Assembly: GCF_014642875.1 (NCBI RefSeq)
Contig: NZ_BMJC01000005.1
Coordinates: 62,001-126,000, forward strand
Origin: Puia dinghuensis
Lineage (GTDB): Bacteria; Bacteroidota; Bacteroidia; Chitinophagales; Chitinophagaceae
Length of the DNA: 64,000 nucleotides
Direction of reading: 5' to 3'
The notes under the pieces were generated by a model. The model was not told where the DNA came from and did not search any database. It saw only the letters and a program-made list of their open reading frames with translations. Position numbers and translations under genes: made by a program. Numbering within the stretch: position 1 is the stretch's first letter; the number at the start of each line of letters is the position of its first letter. Shown in pieces: positions 10,752 to 19,256 of the stretch.

Positions 10752-10853
10752 GTGAACAAACGAGTAATAAATATCACCAAGCGACTTTTGACCGCAATAA
10801 TTATTGTGGTAGTGGTGATTATTATTCCTGCATCTCTGGGAGGAGGGTGGTAA
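10752..10853 (+). CDS. ilv operon leader peptide (attenuation peptide)
   Basis: This is a 33-residue open frame starting at GTG and ending at TAA. Residues 16-25 are ten consecutive branched-chain residues, three Ile, four Val and three Ile (codons 10797-10826), followed by Pro-Ala-Ser-Leu. This is the classic composition of a ribosome-stalling leader for an isoleucine/valine operon. It sits between the candidate promoter and a perfect terminator hairpin, immediately before ilvE. Stalling for lack of charged tRNA-Ile or tRNA-Val should leave the G-rich segment 10838-10850 free to pair with the 5' arm of the terminator. Translation itself is inferred; the codon run, stop and hairpins are read directly. 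Confidence 0.82.
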   Translation: MNKRVINITKRLLTAIIIVVVVIIIPASLGGGW

Positions 10854-10879
10854 AATAGCATAAACTAAACAACAATACC

Positions 10880-10915
10880 GCGGCCCGCCTCCCAAAGGCG
10901 GGCCGCTTATTTTTT
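10880..10915 (+). terminator. ilv attenuator terminator
   Basis: A perfect 10-bp GC stem (10880-10889 with 10897-10906) with a 7-nt loop is followed by TTATTTTTT. The competing antiterminator helix pairs 10842-10850 with 10885-10893: eight pairs, including G-U wobbles, and one mismatch. The competing G-rich strand overlaps the end of the leader peptide and adjoins its stop, so a ribosome that finishes the peptide masks it and lets the terminator form. Confidence 0.85.
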
Positions 10916-10926
10916 AATAACTATAT

Positions 10927-11823
10927 ATGGCATCATACTATAACGAACACACGGTCCTCTGGCTCGACGGCAAGATCCTCAAGGCCGCGGACACAAAGAC
11001 AGACCTCTACGGTCAGTCCCTCCACTACGGCTACTCCGTATTCGAGGGCATCCGCTCCTATCGCACCGCCGCCGGAAAAACAAAGATCTTCAAGGCAATC
11101 GAACACTTCGACCGCCTCCAGCGCTCCGCGACAACCCTCAACATGCCCTATCGCTACACTACCGAAGAGCTCATCAAAGCCTCCTACGACGTCCTCGAAA
11201 GCAACAACCTACAGGACGCCTATATCCGTCCCGTCGTATACGGCCCCGCCAACATGAGCTTCAACCCCAACACCGAATCGTTCACCGTCATCCAAACCTG
11301 GGAAATGGCGCCCTTCCTCGGCGAAAAGCTCCTCAGGGTAATGACCTCATCCTTCCAGCGCCCCAATCCAAAAGGCTTCAAGATAGAAGCAAAAGCCGCC
11401 GGTCACTACGTCAACTCCATAATGGCAAGCCACGAAGCAAAAGGCAAGGGCTTCGACGAAGCACTGCTCACCGATATGAACGGTTTCATCGCTGAAGGTC
11501 CCGGCGCCAACATGTTCTTCGAAAAAGCCGGTCGGCTACACACCCCCGCCACAGGCAATATCCTGCCGGGTATCACCCGCGCCACCGTCCTCGAACTCGC
11601 CGAAGACCTTGGCATCCCCGTCGAACAAGGCCAGTACACCCCCGCCGACCTCAAACAAGCCGACGCCGCCTTCTTCTGCGGCACCGCCGCCGAAGTCATT
11701 GGCTGGCATTCTATCGACGACTACACTTTCCCGATCAGCTGGAAAGACACCCAAAGCAGAAAGATCCAACAAGCATATAAAGACTTAGTCATAGAAAAAC
11801 AACCCAAACTCGAAACGATATAA
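10927..11823 (+). CDS. ilvE: Branched-chain amino-acid aminotransferase
   Basis: This 298-residue fold-type IV PLP enzyme transfers the amino group from glutamate to the keto acids of Ile, Val and Leu. The Schiff-base lysine lies in [15 protein letters not shown], and the cofactor region [19 protein letters not shown] follows. It is the first structural gene behind the attenuator, starting 12 nt past the T-tract. Its TAA stop overlaps the ilvD ATG by 1 nt. Glutamate for the reaction is made by the downstream gltBD. Confidence 0.95.
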   Translation: MASYYNEHTVLWLDGKILKAADTKTDLYGQSLHYGYSVFEGIRSYRTAAGKTKIFKAIEHFDRLQRSATTLNMPYRYTTEELIKASYDVLESNNLQDAYIRPVVYGPANMSFNPNTESFTVIQTWEMAPFLGEKLLRVMTSSFQRPNPKGFKIEAKAAGHYVNSIMASHEAKGKGFDEALLTDMNGFIAEGPGANMFFEKAGRLHTPATGNILPGITRATVLELAEDLGIPVEQGQYTPADLKQADAAFFCGTAAEVIGWHSIDDYTFPISWKDTQSRKIQQAYKDLVIEKQPKLETI

Positions 11824-13508
11824 TGGCAACGGTACTCAACAAATACAGCAAGACCCTCACGCAAGACACGACACAACCCGCCGCACAGGCGATGTTGTAC
11901 GGCATCGGACTGACAGACGAAGACCTCGCAAAAGCACAGGTCGGCATCGCCTCCATGGGCTATGACGGCAACACCTGCAATATGCACCTCAACGACCTCG
12001 CCCGGATCGTAAAAAAAGGCGTCTGGGAAAAAGACCTCGTCGGCCTCATCTTCAACACCATCGGCGTCAGCGATGGCATGGCTAACGGAACGGATGGCAT
12101 GCGCTATTCCCTCGTCAGCCGCGACATCATAGCCGACTCCATCGAAGCCATCTGCGGCGCACAATACTATGACGGCATCGTCGCCATCCCCGGCTGCGAT
12201 AAGAATATGCCCGGCTGCATCATCGCCATGGGCCGGCTCAACCGCCCCGCCATCATGGTCTACGGCGGCACCATCGCCCCCGGTCATTATAAAGGACAAG
12301 ACCTCAACATCGTCTCCTCCTTCGAAGCCCTCGGACAAAAGATCGCCGGCAAACTCGACGAAGCCGACTTCAAAGGCATCGTCCGCAACTCCTGCCCCGG
12401 CGCCGGCGCCTGCGGCGGGATGTACACCGCCAACACTATGGCCGCCGCCATCGAAGCACTGGGCATGAGCCTCCCCTTCTCCTCTTCCAACCCCGCCCTC
12501 AGCCAGGATAAAAAAGCCGAATGCCACGCCGCAGGCGCAGCCATCCGCCACCTGCTGGAAAAAGATATAAAACCCCGGGACATCATGACCCGCAAAGCAT
12601 TCGAAAATGCCATCACCACGATCATGATCCTCGGCGGCAGCACAAACGCCGTACTCCACCTCATCGCCATGGCCAAAAGCGTCGGCGTCCCCCTCACCCA
12701 GGACGACTTCCAGGCGATCAGCAACCGCATCCCGGTACTCGCCGATTTCAAACCCAGTGGCAAATACCTGATGCAAGACCTTCATGAGCATGGCGGCATC
12801 CCCGTCGTAATGAAATATCTACTGGAAAAAGGCTTACTCCACGGCGATTGCCTCACCGTCACCGGCAAGACCCTGGCAGAAAATCTCAAGGATATCCCAT
12901 CCCTCGATTTCAAGAAGCAAGATATTATTAAGCCTCTTGAAACCCCCATCAAAGCCACCGGTCACCTCCAGATCCTCTACGGCAACCTCGCCGAAGGCGG
13001 CAGCGTAGCCAAGATCAGCGGCAAAGAAGGCGAACGCTTCGAAGGCACCGCCCGCGTCTTCGACGGCGAACACGATCTTATCAACGGTATCAACACCGGC
13101 AAGATCAAACCCGGCGACGTCGTAGTCATCCGCTACGTCGGCCCCGTCGGCGCCCCCGGCATGCCCGAAATGCTCAAACCCACCGGTGCCCTCATCGGAG
13201 CCGGCCTGGGTAAAAGCGTCGCCCTCATCACCGACGGCCGCTTCAGCGGCGGCACCCACGGCTTCGTCGTCGGTCACATCACCCCCGAAGCCCACCTGGG
13301 CGGCGCCATCGCCTTCGTCAAAGACAACGACATCATCGAACTCGACGCCGTAAAAAATACGATCACGCTGAAAGTACCCGCGGACGAACTGGCAAAACGT
13401 AAAGCCGCCTGGAAACAACCGCCATTGAAAGCAACAAACGGCATCTTATTTAAATACGCAAAACAAGTCAAAAACGCCGCCGAAGGCTGCGTCACCGACG
13501 AACTATAA
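11823..13508 (+). CDS. ilvD: Dihydroxy-acid dehydratase
   Basis: This 561-residue IlvD/Edd-family Fe-S enzyme dehydrates dihydroxyisovalerate and dihydroxymethylvalerate. Cluster and metal ligands are visible in GCDKNMPGC and [17 protein letters not shown], and the C-terminal [18 protein letters not shown] is intact. It is translationally coupled to ilvE by a 1-nt overlap and lies 10 nt before ilvB. Confidence 0.96.
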   Translation: MATVLNKYSKTLTQDTTQPAAQAMLYGIGLTDEDLAKAQVGIASMGYDGNTCNMHLNDLARIVKKGVWEKDLVGLIFNTIGVSDGMANGTDGMRYSLVSRDIIADSIEAICGAQYYDGIVAIPGCDKNMPGCIIAMGRLNRPAIMVYGGTIAPGHYKGQDLNIVSSFEALGQKIAGKLDEADFKGIVRNSCPGAGACGGMYTANTMAAAIEALGMSLPFSSSNPALSQDKKAECHAAGAAIRHLLEKDIKPRDIMTRKAFENAITTIMILGGSTNAVLHLIAMAKSVGVPLTQDDFQAISNRIPVLADFKPSGKYLMQDLHEHGGIPVVMKYLLEKGLLHGDCLTVTGKTLAENLKDIPSLDFKKQDIIKPLETPIKATGHLQILYGNLAEGGSVAKISGKEGERFEGTARVFDGEHDLINGINTGKIKPGDVVVIRYVGPVGAPGMPEMLKPTGALIGAGLGKSVALITDGRFSGGTHGFVVGHITPEAHLGGAIAFVKDNDIIELDAVKNTITLKVPADELAKRKAAWKQPPLKATNGILFKYAKQVKNAAEGCVTDEL

Positions 13509-13518
13509 AAAAAATCGT

Positions 13519-15291
13519 ATGAGCAATACAACCGCAACTCCCGCGAAATCGCAATCCAAGCCAAAGACCGACGGCGAAGCCGTCGCAAAAAAGGCAGTAC
13601 CACGCGAGTTGACCGGGTCCGCCGCCGTCCTCGAAGCCTTCCTCGCCGAAGGCGTTGACACCATCTTCGGTTACCCTGGCGGTGCGATCATGCCGATCTA
13701 CGACGCCCTCTATGACTACCGCGATCGGCTGAAACACATCCTCGTCCGCCACGAACAGGGCGGCATCCATGCCGCACAAGGTTATGCCCGCACATCCGGC
13801 CGCACCGGCGTCGTCTTCGCCACCAGCGGCCCCGGCGCCACCAACCTCGTCACCGGCCTCGCCGACGCAATGATCGACAGCACACCCGTGGTTTGTATCA
13901 CCGGGCAAGTATTCGCCCACCTCCTCGGCACCGATGCCTTCCAGGAGACCGACGTGATCAACATCACCACACCCATCACCAAATGGAACTACCAGGTCAC
14001 CGACGCCACGGAGATCCCGGCAGCCCTGGCAAAGGCATTTTATATCGCCGGCAGCGGCCGTCCCGGACCTGTACTCATAGACATCACCAAGAACGCCCAG
14101 GTGCAGAAATTCAAATACGAAGGGTATACCAAATGCGAACACATCCGCAGCTACCGGCCCAAACCCATCGTAAGAAAAGAATACATCGCAAAAGCGGCAG
14201 AACTCATCAACGAAGCAAAGAAACCTTTCATCCTCTTCGGCCAGGGCGTCATCCTCGGTAAGGCCGAACAGGAATTCAAAGCATTCGTAGAGAAGAGTGG
14301 CATCCCCGCTGCATGGACGCTCCTCGGTCTCAGCGCCCTGGCTACCGACCACCCCCTTAATGTTGGGATGCTCGGCATGCACGGCAACTACGGCCCCAAC
14401 TTACTGACAAACGATTGCGACGTACTCATCGCCGTCGGCATGAGATTCGACGACCGCGTCACCGGCCGCCTCGACAAATACGCCAAACAGGCCAAAGTGG
14501 TCCACCTGGATATCGACCCGGCCGAGATCGATAAGAACGTAAAAGCCACCGTACCCGTCTGGGGCGACTGCAAAGAGACCCTGCCCCTGCTCACGGAACT
14601 GGTCGAACGCAAGACCCATCCGGAATGGCTCCAACGCTTTAAGGATTGCTACAAACAGGAAGAAGAGGCCGTTATCAATGACGAACTGAATCCCACTACA
14701 GCAGACATAACCATGGGCGAAGTGATAAAGACACTCAACGAGCTCACCGGCGGCGACGCCGTCATCGTCACTGACGTCGGCCAGCACCAGATGGTCGCCA
14801 GCCGTTATGCCCGCTTCAACCAGTCCAAGAGCAACGTCACCTCCGGCGGCCTCGGAACGATGGGCTTTGGCCTGCCCGCAGCCATCGGCGCCAAATACGG
14901 CGCACCCGATCGCACCGTTGTAGCCATCATCGGCGACGGCGGCTTCCAGATGACCCTGCAAGAACTCGGCACCATCATGCAATTCGGCGCGGAGGTAAAG
15001 ATCCTCATCCTCAACAACCGCTTCCTCGGCATGGTACGCCAATGGCAACAGCTCTTCCACGACAAACGCTACTCCTTCGTGGACATCACCAGCCCGGACT
15101 TCGTCACGCTGGCAAGCGCCTACCATATTGAAGGCAATAGCATCACCGATCGTAAAGATCTCAAAGCGGCCCTGCAAACCATGCTCGACCACAAAGGCTC
15201 CTACCTGCTGGAAGTCTTCACCGGGAAAGAGAACAACGTCTTCCCCATGGTTCCCCAAGGCTGCAGCATAAGCGAGATCAGGTTAAAATAG
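13519..15291 (+). CDS. ilvB: Acetolactate synthase large (catalytic) subunit
   Basis: This 590-residue thiamine-diphosphate enzyme makes acetolactate or acetohydroxybutyrate. About 28 N-terminal residues form a Lys/Thr/Ser-rich extension before the catalytic fold starts at GSAAVLEAFLAEGVDTIFGY. The catalytic glutamate lies in LVRHEQGGIHAAQGYAR. The ThDP/Mg motif runs from GDGGFQMTLQEL to ILNNRFLGM. The small subunit ilvN is downstream, but a methyltransferase gene stands between the two subunit genes, which are usually adjacent. Confidence 0.96.
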   Translation: MSNTTATPAKSQSKPKTDGEAVAKKAVPRELTGSAAVLEAFLAEGVDTIFGYPGGAIMPIYDALYDYRDRLKHILVRHEQGGIHAAQGYARTSGRTGVVFATSGPGATNLVTGLADAMIDSTPVVCITGQVFAHLLGTDAFQETDVINITTPITKWNYQVTDATEIPAALAKAFYIAGSGRPGPVLIDITKNAQVQKFKYEGYTKCEHIRSYRPKPIVRKEYIAKAAELINEAKKPFILFGQGVILGKAEQEFKAFVEKSGIPAAWTLLGLSALATDHPLNVGMLGMHGNYGPNLLTNDCDVLIAVGMRFDDRVTGRLDKYAKQAKVVHLDIDPAEIDKNVKATVPVWGDCKETLPLLTELVERKTHPEWLQRFKDCYKQEEEAVINDELNPTTADITMGEVIKTLNELTGGDAVIVTDVGQHQMVASRYARFNQSKSNVTSGGLGTMGFGLPAAIGAKYGAPDRTVVAIIGDGGFQMTLQELGTIMQFGAEVKILILNNRFLGMVRQWQQLFHDKRYSFVDITSPDFVTLASAYHIEGNSITDRKDLKAALQTMLDHKGSYLLEVFTGKENNVFPMVPQGCSISEIRLK

Positions 15292-15297
15292 CAGAAC

Positions 15298-16074
15298 ATG
15301 AAAGCCACATCACACGATACACACTGGAACGCCAGCCTCTACGACGACAAACACAACTTCGTCTTCAAATACGGCGAAGACGTCGTCCAGTTGCTCGCAC
15401 CCCAAATCGGCGAACGCATCCTCGACGTCGGCTGCGGCACAGGTTACCTGACTAATCTCATCGCCAAAGCCGGCGCTCGCGTCATCGGCATCGACAAATC
15501 TAAATCCATGGTCGACCGGGCCCAGGCCGTCTACCCCGATCTCGACTTCCGGGTGATGTCCGCCACCGACTTCGGGTTCGACACCCCCTTCGATGCAGTC
15601 TTCTCCAACGCCACCCTCCACTGGGTGCTTGACAAAGAAGCAGCCGTCGATTGCATCGCCCAGGCCCTCCGCCCCGGCGGCCGCCTCGTCCTCGAAATGG
15701 GCGGTAAAGGCAACGTGGAAGAGATCGTAGTGGCCACCCGCAAAGTGCTGACCCGCCATGGCTATTACAGCAACGCCGCCACCCAGCTCTGGTACTTCCC
15801 GTCGCTGAGCGAATACACCACGCTGCTGGAGAAAAAAGGCTTCCGCGTCCGTTTCGCCGCTCACTTCGACCGGCCAACCGAACTCAAGGATACCGAAAAT
15901 GGCATCAAAGACTTTATAAAAATGTTCGGCAATGCCTTCTTCACCGATATCCCCGATACGGAAATAGAAACCATCCTCACCGAGATCCAGGACGCCGTCC
16001 GCTCCACCAACTATCGCAACGGCAGCTGGTACGGTAATTACAAACGCTTGCGCATAGCAGCAGTAAAAAACTAA
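15298..16074 (+). CDS. Class I SAM methyltransferase, trans-aconitate methyltransferase-like
   Basis: This 258-residue protein has the SAM-binding motif I ILDVGCGTGYLT at residues 41-52, an acidic ribose ligand in IGIDKSKSM, and VFSNATLHWV at 101-110, which resembles the Tam family of carboxylate O-methyltransferases. It lies 6 nt after ilvB and 3 nt before ilvN, fully inside the ilv operon. Yeast Tmt1, of the same general type, methylates trans-aconitate and 3-isopropylmalate. The location therefore suggests a tricarboxylate- or isopropylmalate-like substrate, but this is inference; a generic small-molecule methyltransferase remains possible. Confidence 0.75.
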   Translation: MKATSHDTHWNASLYDDKHNFVFKYGEDVVQLLAPQIGERILDVGCGTGYLTNLIAKAGARVIGIDKSKSMVDRAQAVYPDLDFRVMSATDFGFDTPFDAVFSNATLHWVLDKEAAVDCIAQALRPGGRLVLEMGGKGNVEEIVVATRKVLTRHGYYSNAATQLWYFPSLSEYTTLLEKKGFRVRFAAHFDRPTELKDTENGIKDFIKMFGNAFFTDIPDTEIETILTEIQDAVRSTNYRNGSWYGNYKRLRIAAVKN

Positions 16075-16077
16075 GAA

Positions 16078-16668
16078 ATGAACAACCAAGAGTATACCAT
16101 CACCGTCTATACGGAAAACCAGATCGGCCTCATCAACCGCATCGCCATCCTGTTCTCCCGCCGCAAGATCAACATCGAAAGCCTCAACACCTCCCCCTCG
16201 GAAGTGGAAGGCATCCACCGCTTCACCATCGTCATCAACGAAACCGAAGAAGTGGTCCGTAAACTGTGTCGGCAACTCGAAAAACAGGTCGAGATCCTGA
16301 AAGCCTATTACAACACCAACGACGAGATCATCTGGCAGGAGCTTGCCCTCTATAAGGTTCCCACCGACGAGATTGCCGAAAAGGTAAAAGTGGAAAGGCT
16401 GCTCCGTGAATATGGCGCCCGCGCCGTTGTCATCCGCAAAGACTACACCGTCTTCGAGACCACCGGTCAGCGCGAAGAGATCGACCGGCTCATCACCGTG
16501 CTCGAACCCTACGGCCTAATCGAATTCGTCCGCAGCGCCCGCGTAGCCATCATAAAGGAAAGCGCAGGGTTCCATAAAAAACTAAAAGAATTCGAACTCA
16601 CCGAACCCGGCGAAGAGGTAGTGGAAAACCAATACCTCAACAACCAAGAGGAAATATTCACCATGTAA
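16078..16668 (+). CDS. ilvN: Acetolactate synthase small (regulatory) subunit
   Basis: This 196-residue protein has an N-terminal ACT domain (residues 5-80, beginning YTITVYTENQIGLINRIAIL) followed by the C-terminal ALS_ss_C-type domain. It confers valine feedback inhibition and raises activity of the IlvB catalytic subunit. It lies 3 nt after the methyltransferase and 63 nt before ilvC. Confidence 0.94.
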   Translation: MNNQEYTITVYTENQIGLINRIAILFSRRKINIESLNTSPSEVEGIHRFTIVINETEEVVRKLCRQLEKQVEILKAYYNTNDEIIWQELALYKVPTDEIAEKVKVERLLREYGARAVVIRKDYTVFETTGQREEIDRLITVLEPYGLIEFVRSARVAIIKESAGFHKKLKEFELTEPGEEVVENQYLNNQEEIFTM

Positions 16669-16731
16669 AAGTCCGGTCCCGAAGGGGCCGCAAAAACAGT
16701 CACTTAAAAAACCAAATAAAAACGGTAAACA

Positions 16732-17811
16732 ATGGCAAAACTCAATTTCGGCGGCGTGGAAGAAAACGTAGTCACCCGCGAAGAATTCCCCCTCGCCAAA
16801 GCACAGCAGACACTGAAAAATGAAGTGGTAGCCGTCATCGGCTATGGCGTACAGGGCCCCGGCCAGGCGCTGAATCAGAAAGACAACGGCATCAATGTTA
16901 TAGTCGGTCAACGCAAGAACTCCAAAACCTGGGACAAAGCCGTCCGCGATGGCTTCGTTCCCGGCGAGACCTTATTCGAAATAGAAGAAGCCCTCCAACG
17001 CGGCACCATCATCTGCTACCTGCTCAGTGACGCCGCACAGATCGCACTGTGGCCCACGGTGAAAAAACACCTCACCCCAGGCAAAGCCCTCTATTTCTCC
17101 CACGGCTTCGGCATCACCTTCAACGAACAAACCGGCATCGTCCCCCCCAAAGACGTGGATGTATTCCTGGTGGCGCCAAAAGGCTCCGGCACCTCCCTGC
17201 GCAGGATGTTCCTCCAGGGCCGCGGTCTCAACAGCAGCTACGCCATCTTCCAGGACGCTACCGGTAAAGCAAAAGACCGCGTCATCGCCCTCGGCATCGC
17301 CGTCGGCAGCGGTTACCTCTTCGAAACCGACTTCCGCAAGGAAGTATATAGCGACCTCACCGGCGAACGCGGTACCCTCATGGGCGCCATCCAAGGCATC
17401 TTCGCAGCCCAGTATGAAGTCTTACGTAAGAAAGGTCACACCCCCTCCGAAGCTTTCAATGAGACGGTGGAAGAGCTTACCCAATCACTGATGCCCCTGG
17501 TCGCAGAGAATGGTATGGATTGGATGTATGCTAACTGCTCCACGACAGCGCAGCGAGGAGCCCTCGACTGGTGGAAGAAGTTCCGCGACGCCACCCTGCC
17601 CGTCTTCACCGAACTGTATGAAAGTGTCGCCGCCGGCAAGGAATCCCAACGCAGCATCGACTCCAACAGCCAGCCCGACTACCGTGAAAAACTGGAAGCC
17701 GAACTCAAAGAACTCCGCGAAAGCGAACTCTGGCAGGCCGGCAAAACTGTTCGCAGCCTCCGTCCCGAAAATCAACCCGCCAAATCAAGCAAAAGTGAAC
17801 CAGTCGCCTAG
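16732..17811 (+). CDS. ilvC: Ketol-acid reductoisomerase, class I
   Basis: This 359-residue protein reduces and isomerises acetolactate to dihydroxyisovalerate. The Rossmann signature VAVIGYGVQGPGQALN is present, and the cofactor loop VGQRKNSKTW carries Arg, Lys and Ser as in NADPH-dependent enzymes. The metal-binding glutamates of the knotted C-terminal domain lie around DLTGERGTLMGAIQG. A Lys/Ser/Pro-rich tail of about 20 residues follows the conserved fold. The last codons overlap the probable ilvA start. Confidence 0.95.
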   Translation: MAKLNFGGVEENVVTREEFPLAKAQQTLKNEVVAVIGYGVQGPGQALNQKDNGINVIVGQRKNSKTWDKAVRDGFVPGETLFEIEEALQRGTIICYLLSDAAQIALWPTVKKHLTPGKALYFSHGFGITFNEQTGIVPPKDVDVFLVAPKGSGTSLRRMFLQGRGLNSSYAIFQDATGKAKDRVIALGIAVGSGYLFETDFRKEVYSDLTGERGTLMGAIQGIFAAQYEVLRKKGHTPSEAFNETVEELTQSLMPLVAENGMDWMYANCSTTAQRGALDWWKKFRDATLPVFTELYESVAAGKESQRSIDSNSQPDYREKLEAELKELRESELWQAGKTVRSLRPENQPAKSSKSEPVA

Positions 17812-19087
17812 CATACCAATAAATTCCAACCCCTTGCGGGGTTGGAATTTAGATTTCCATGCCGCTGCCCACCGGCTCAGCAAGGTCGTCTACCATACCC
17901 CCCTTTCCTATAACCATACCCTGTCAAAAAAATACAATTGCCGCGTCTACCTCAAACGCGAAGACCTCCAGGTCGTCCGCTCCTATAAGCTCCGCGGCGC
18001 CTACAACATGATGGTCTCGCTCCCCTCCGGCCAACTCCGCAAAGGCGTCGTCTGCGCCAGCGCCGGCAACCACGCCCAGGGCTTCGCCTGGTCCTGCCGC
18101 AAACTCGGCGTCCGGGGCGTAGTCTTCATGCCGGTCATTACCCCACGGCAAAAGATCAACCAGACCCGCATGTTCGGCGAAGACTTCATCGAGATCGTCC
18201 TCACCGGCGACACTTTCGACGATTGCGCCATCGCCGCCCGCAAGTACACCGAAGAAAAAGGCCTCACCTTCATCCCACCCTTCGAAGACCTCCGCATCAT
18301 CGAAGGCCAGGGCACCGTCGCCGTGGAGATCCTCGAAGACCTCCCCCCGGACGAAGCCGGCATCGACTACCTCTTCGTACCCGTCGGCGGCGGCGGTCTC
18401 GCCTCCGGCGTCGGCGCCTGCTTCAAAACCTATTCCCCCGCCACCCAGGTCATCGGCCTCGAACCCGAAGGCGCTCCCTCCATGGTAGCCGCCTTCAAAG
18501 CCGGTCACCCCGTCACACTCGACAACATCGATCGCTTCGTTGACGGCGCCGCCGTCAAACGCGTCGGCGACCTCACCTTCAGCATCTGCCACGAAGTCCT
18601 CGACGGAATGACCACCGTACCCGAAGGCCTCATCTGCTCCACCATCCTGCAGCTCTACAACGAGAACGCCATCGTCGTCGAACCAGCCGGCGCCCTCAGC
18701 ATCGCCGCGCTCGCCCATCACGCTGCACTCATCGAAGGCAAAACCGTCGTCTGCATAGTCAGTGGCAGCAACAACGACATCGACCGGATGCAGGAAATAA
18801 AGGAAAGGTCCCTGCAATACGAAGGGCTGAAACACTATTTCCTGGTCACCTTCGCCCAACGCCCTGGCGCGCTCAAAGAATTCGTGAACCATGTCCTGGG
18901 CCCCCACGATGATGTCACCCGCTTCGAATACATGCAAAAACACAACAAGGAAACCGGACCGGCCCTCGTCGGCATCGAGCTCTCCGACAAAGAAGATTAT
19001 AAAACCCTCATTCACAACATGAAAAAATACAATATCCAATACACCGAACTGAATAAGGATAACACTCTGTTCAACTATATTGTATAG
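17795..19087 (+). CDS. ilvA: Threonine dehydratase (ammonia-lyase)
   Basis: This PLP enzyme deaminates threonine to 2-oxobutyrate, the entry to isoleucine. The PLP lysine lies in REDLQVVRSYKLRGAYN, and the glycine loop in PVGGGGLASGVGA. A C-terminal ACT-like domain starts near GLKHYFLVTFAQRPGALKEF. No in-frame ATG lies near the conserved start. I chose GTG at 17795 (430 residues, overlapping ilvC by 17 nt); the alternative is TTG at 17834 (417 residues), which falls in the loop of a perfect hairpin. The longer upstream open frame inside ilvC is not coding for this enzyme. Confidence 0.92.
   Translation: MNQSPSIPINSNPLRGWNLDFHAAAHRLSKVVYHTPLSYNHTLSKKYNCRVYLKREDLQVVRSYKLRGAYNMMVSLPSGQLRKGVVCASAGNHAQGFAWSCRKLGVRGVVFMPVITPRQKINQTRMFGEDFIEIVLTGDTFDDCAIAARKYTEEKGLTFIPPFEDLRIIEGQGTVAVEILEDLPPDEAGIDYLFVPVGGGGLASGVGACFKTYSPATQVIGLEPEGAPSMVAAFKAGHPVTLDNIDRFVDGAAVKRVGDLTFSICHEVLDGMTTVPEGLICSTILQLYNENAIVVEPAGALSIAALAHHAALIEGKTVVCIVSGSNNDIDRMQEIKERSLQYEGLKHYFLVTFAQRPGALKEFVNHVLGPHDDVTRFEYMQKHNKETGPALVGIELSDKEDYKTLIHNMKKYNIQYTELNKDNTLFNYIV
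17821..17850 (+). repeat. Perfect 13-bp hairpin at the ilvC-ilvA junction
   Basis: 17821-17833 is the exact reverse complement of 17838-17850, with the 4-nt loop TTGC. No T-run follows, so it is not a standard terminator. It lies 9 nt after the ilvC stop and covers one of the two possible ilvA start codons. Confidence 0.85.
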
Positions 19088-19256
19088 ATCACATAATCCA
19101 CCAATCCTATGGACAAATAATAACAAGAAATATTATCGAAAAATTAATTTAAATTGATTTTTTCCGTAATTTTAGCGACTTGATCACTGCTAATGCCATA
19201 AGAAAATCTAACAAAACAACATTTTTTTTGCAAAACGTCTAATCTTGCTAGCAAAA

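Noticed and set aside
17510-17794. Extension of ilvA far upstream into ilvC
   Set aside because: The extra residues are a shifted reading of ilvC and are not conserved in threonine dehydratases.
17924-19126. Long open frame on the minus strand opposite ilvA (400 codons), and similar long frames opposite leuB, ilvD, ilvB, gltB and thrA
   Set aside because: They mirror strongly biased GC-rich codons of the real genes, are rich in Asp, Glu, Gly and Val, and show no known motifs.
19141-19256. gltB promoter candidates (TAATTTTA at 19167, TAATCTTG at 19240)
   Set aside because: Each has a mismatch and lacks a -33 box at a valid spacing, so neither is called.
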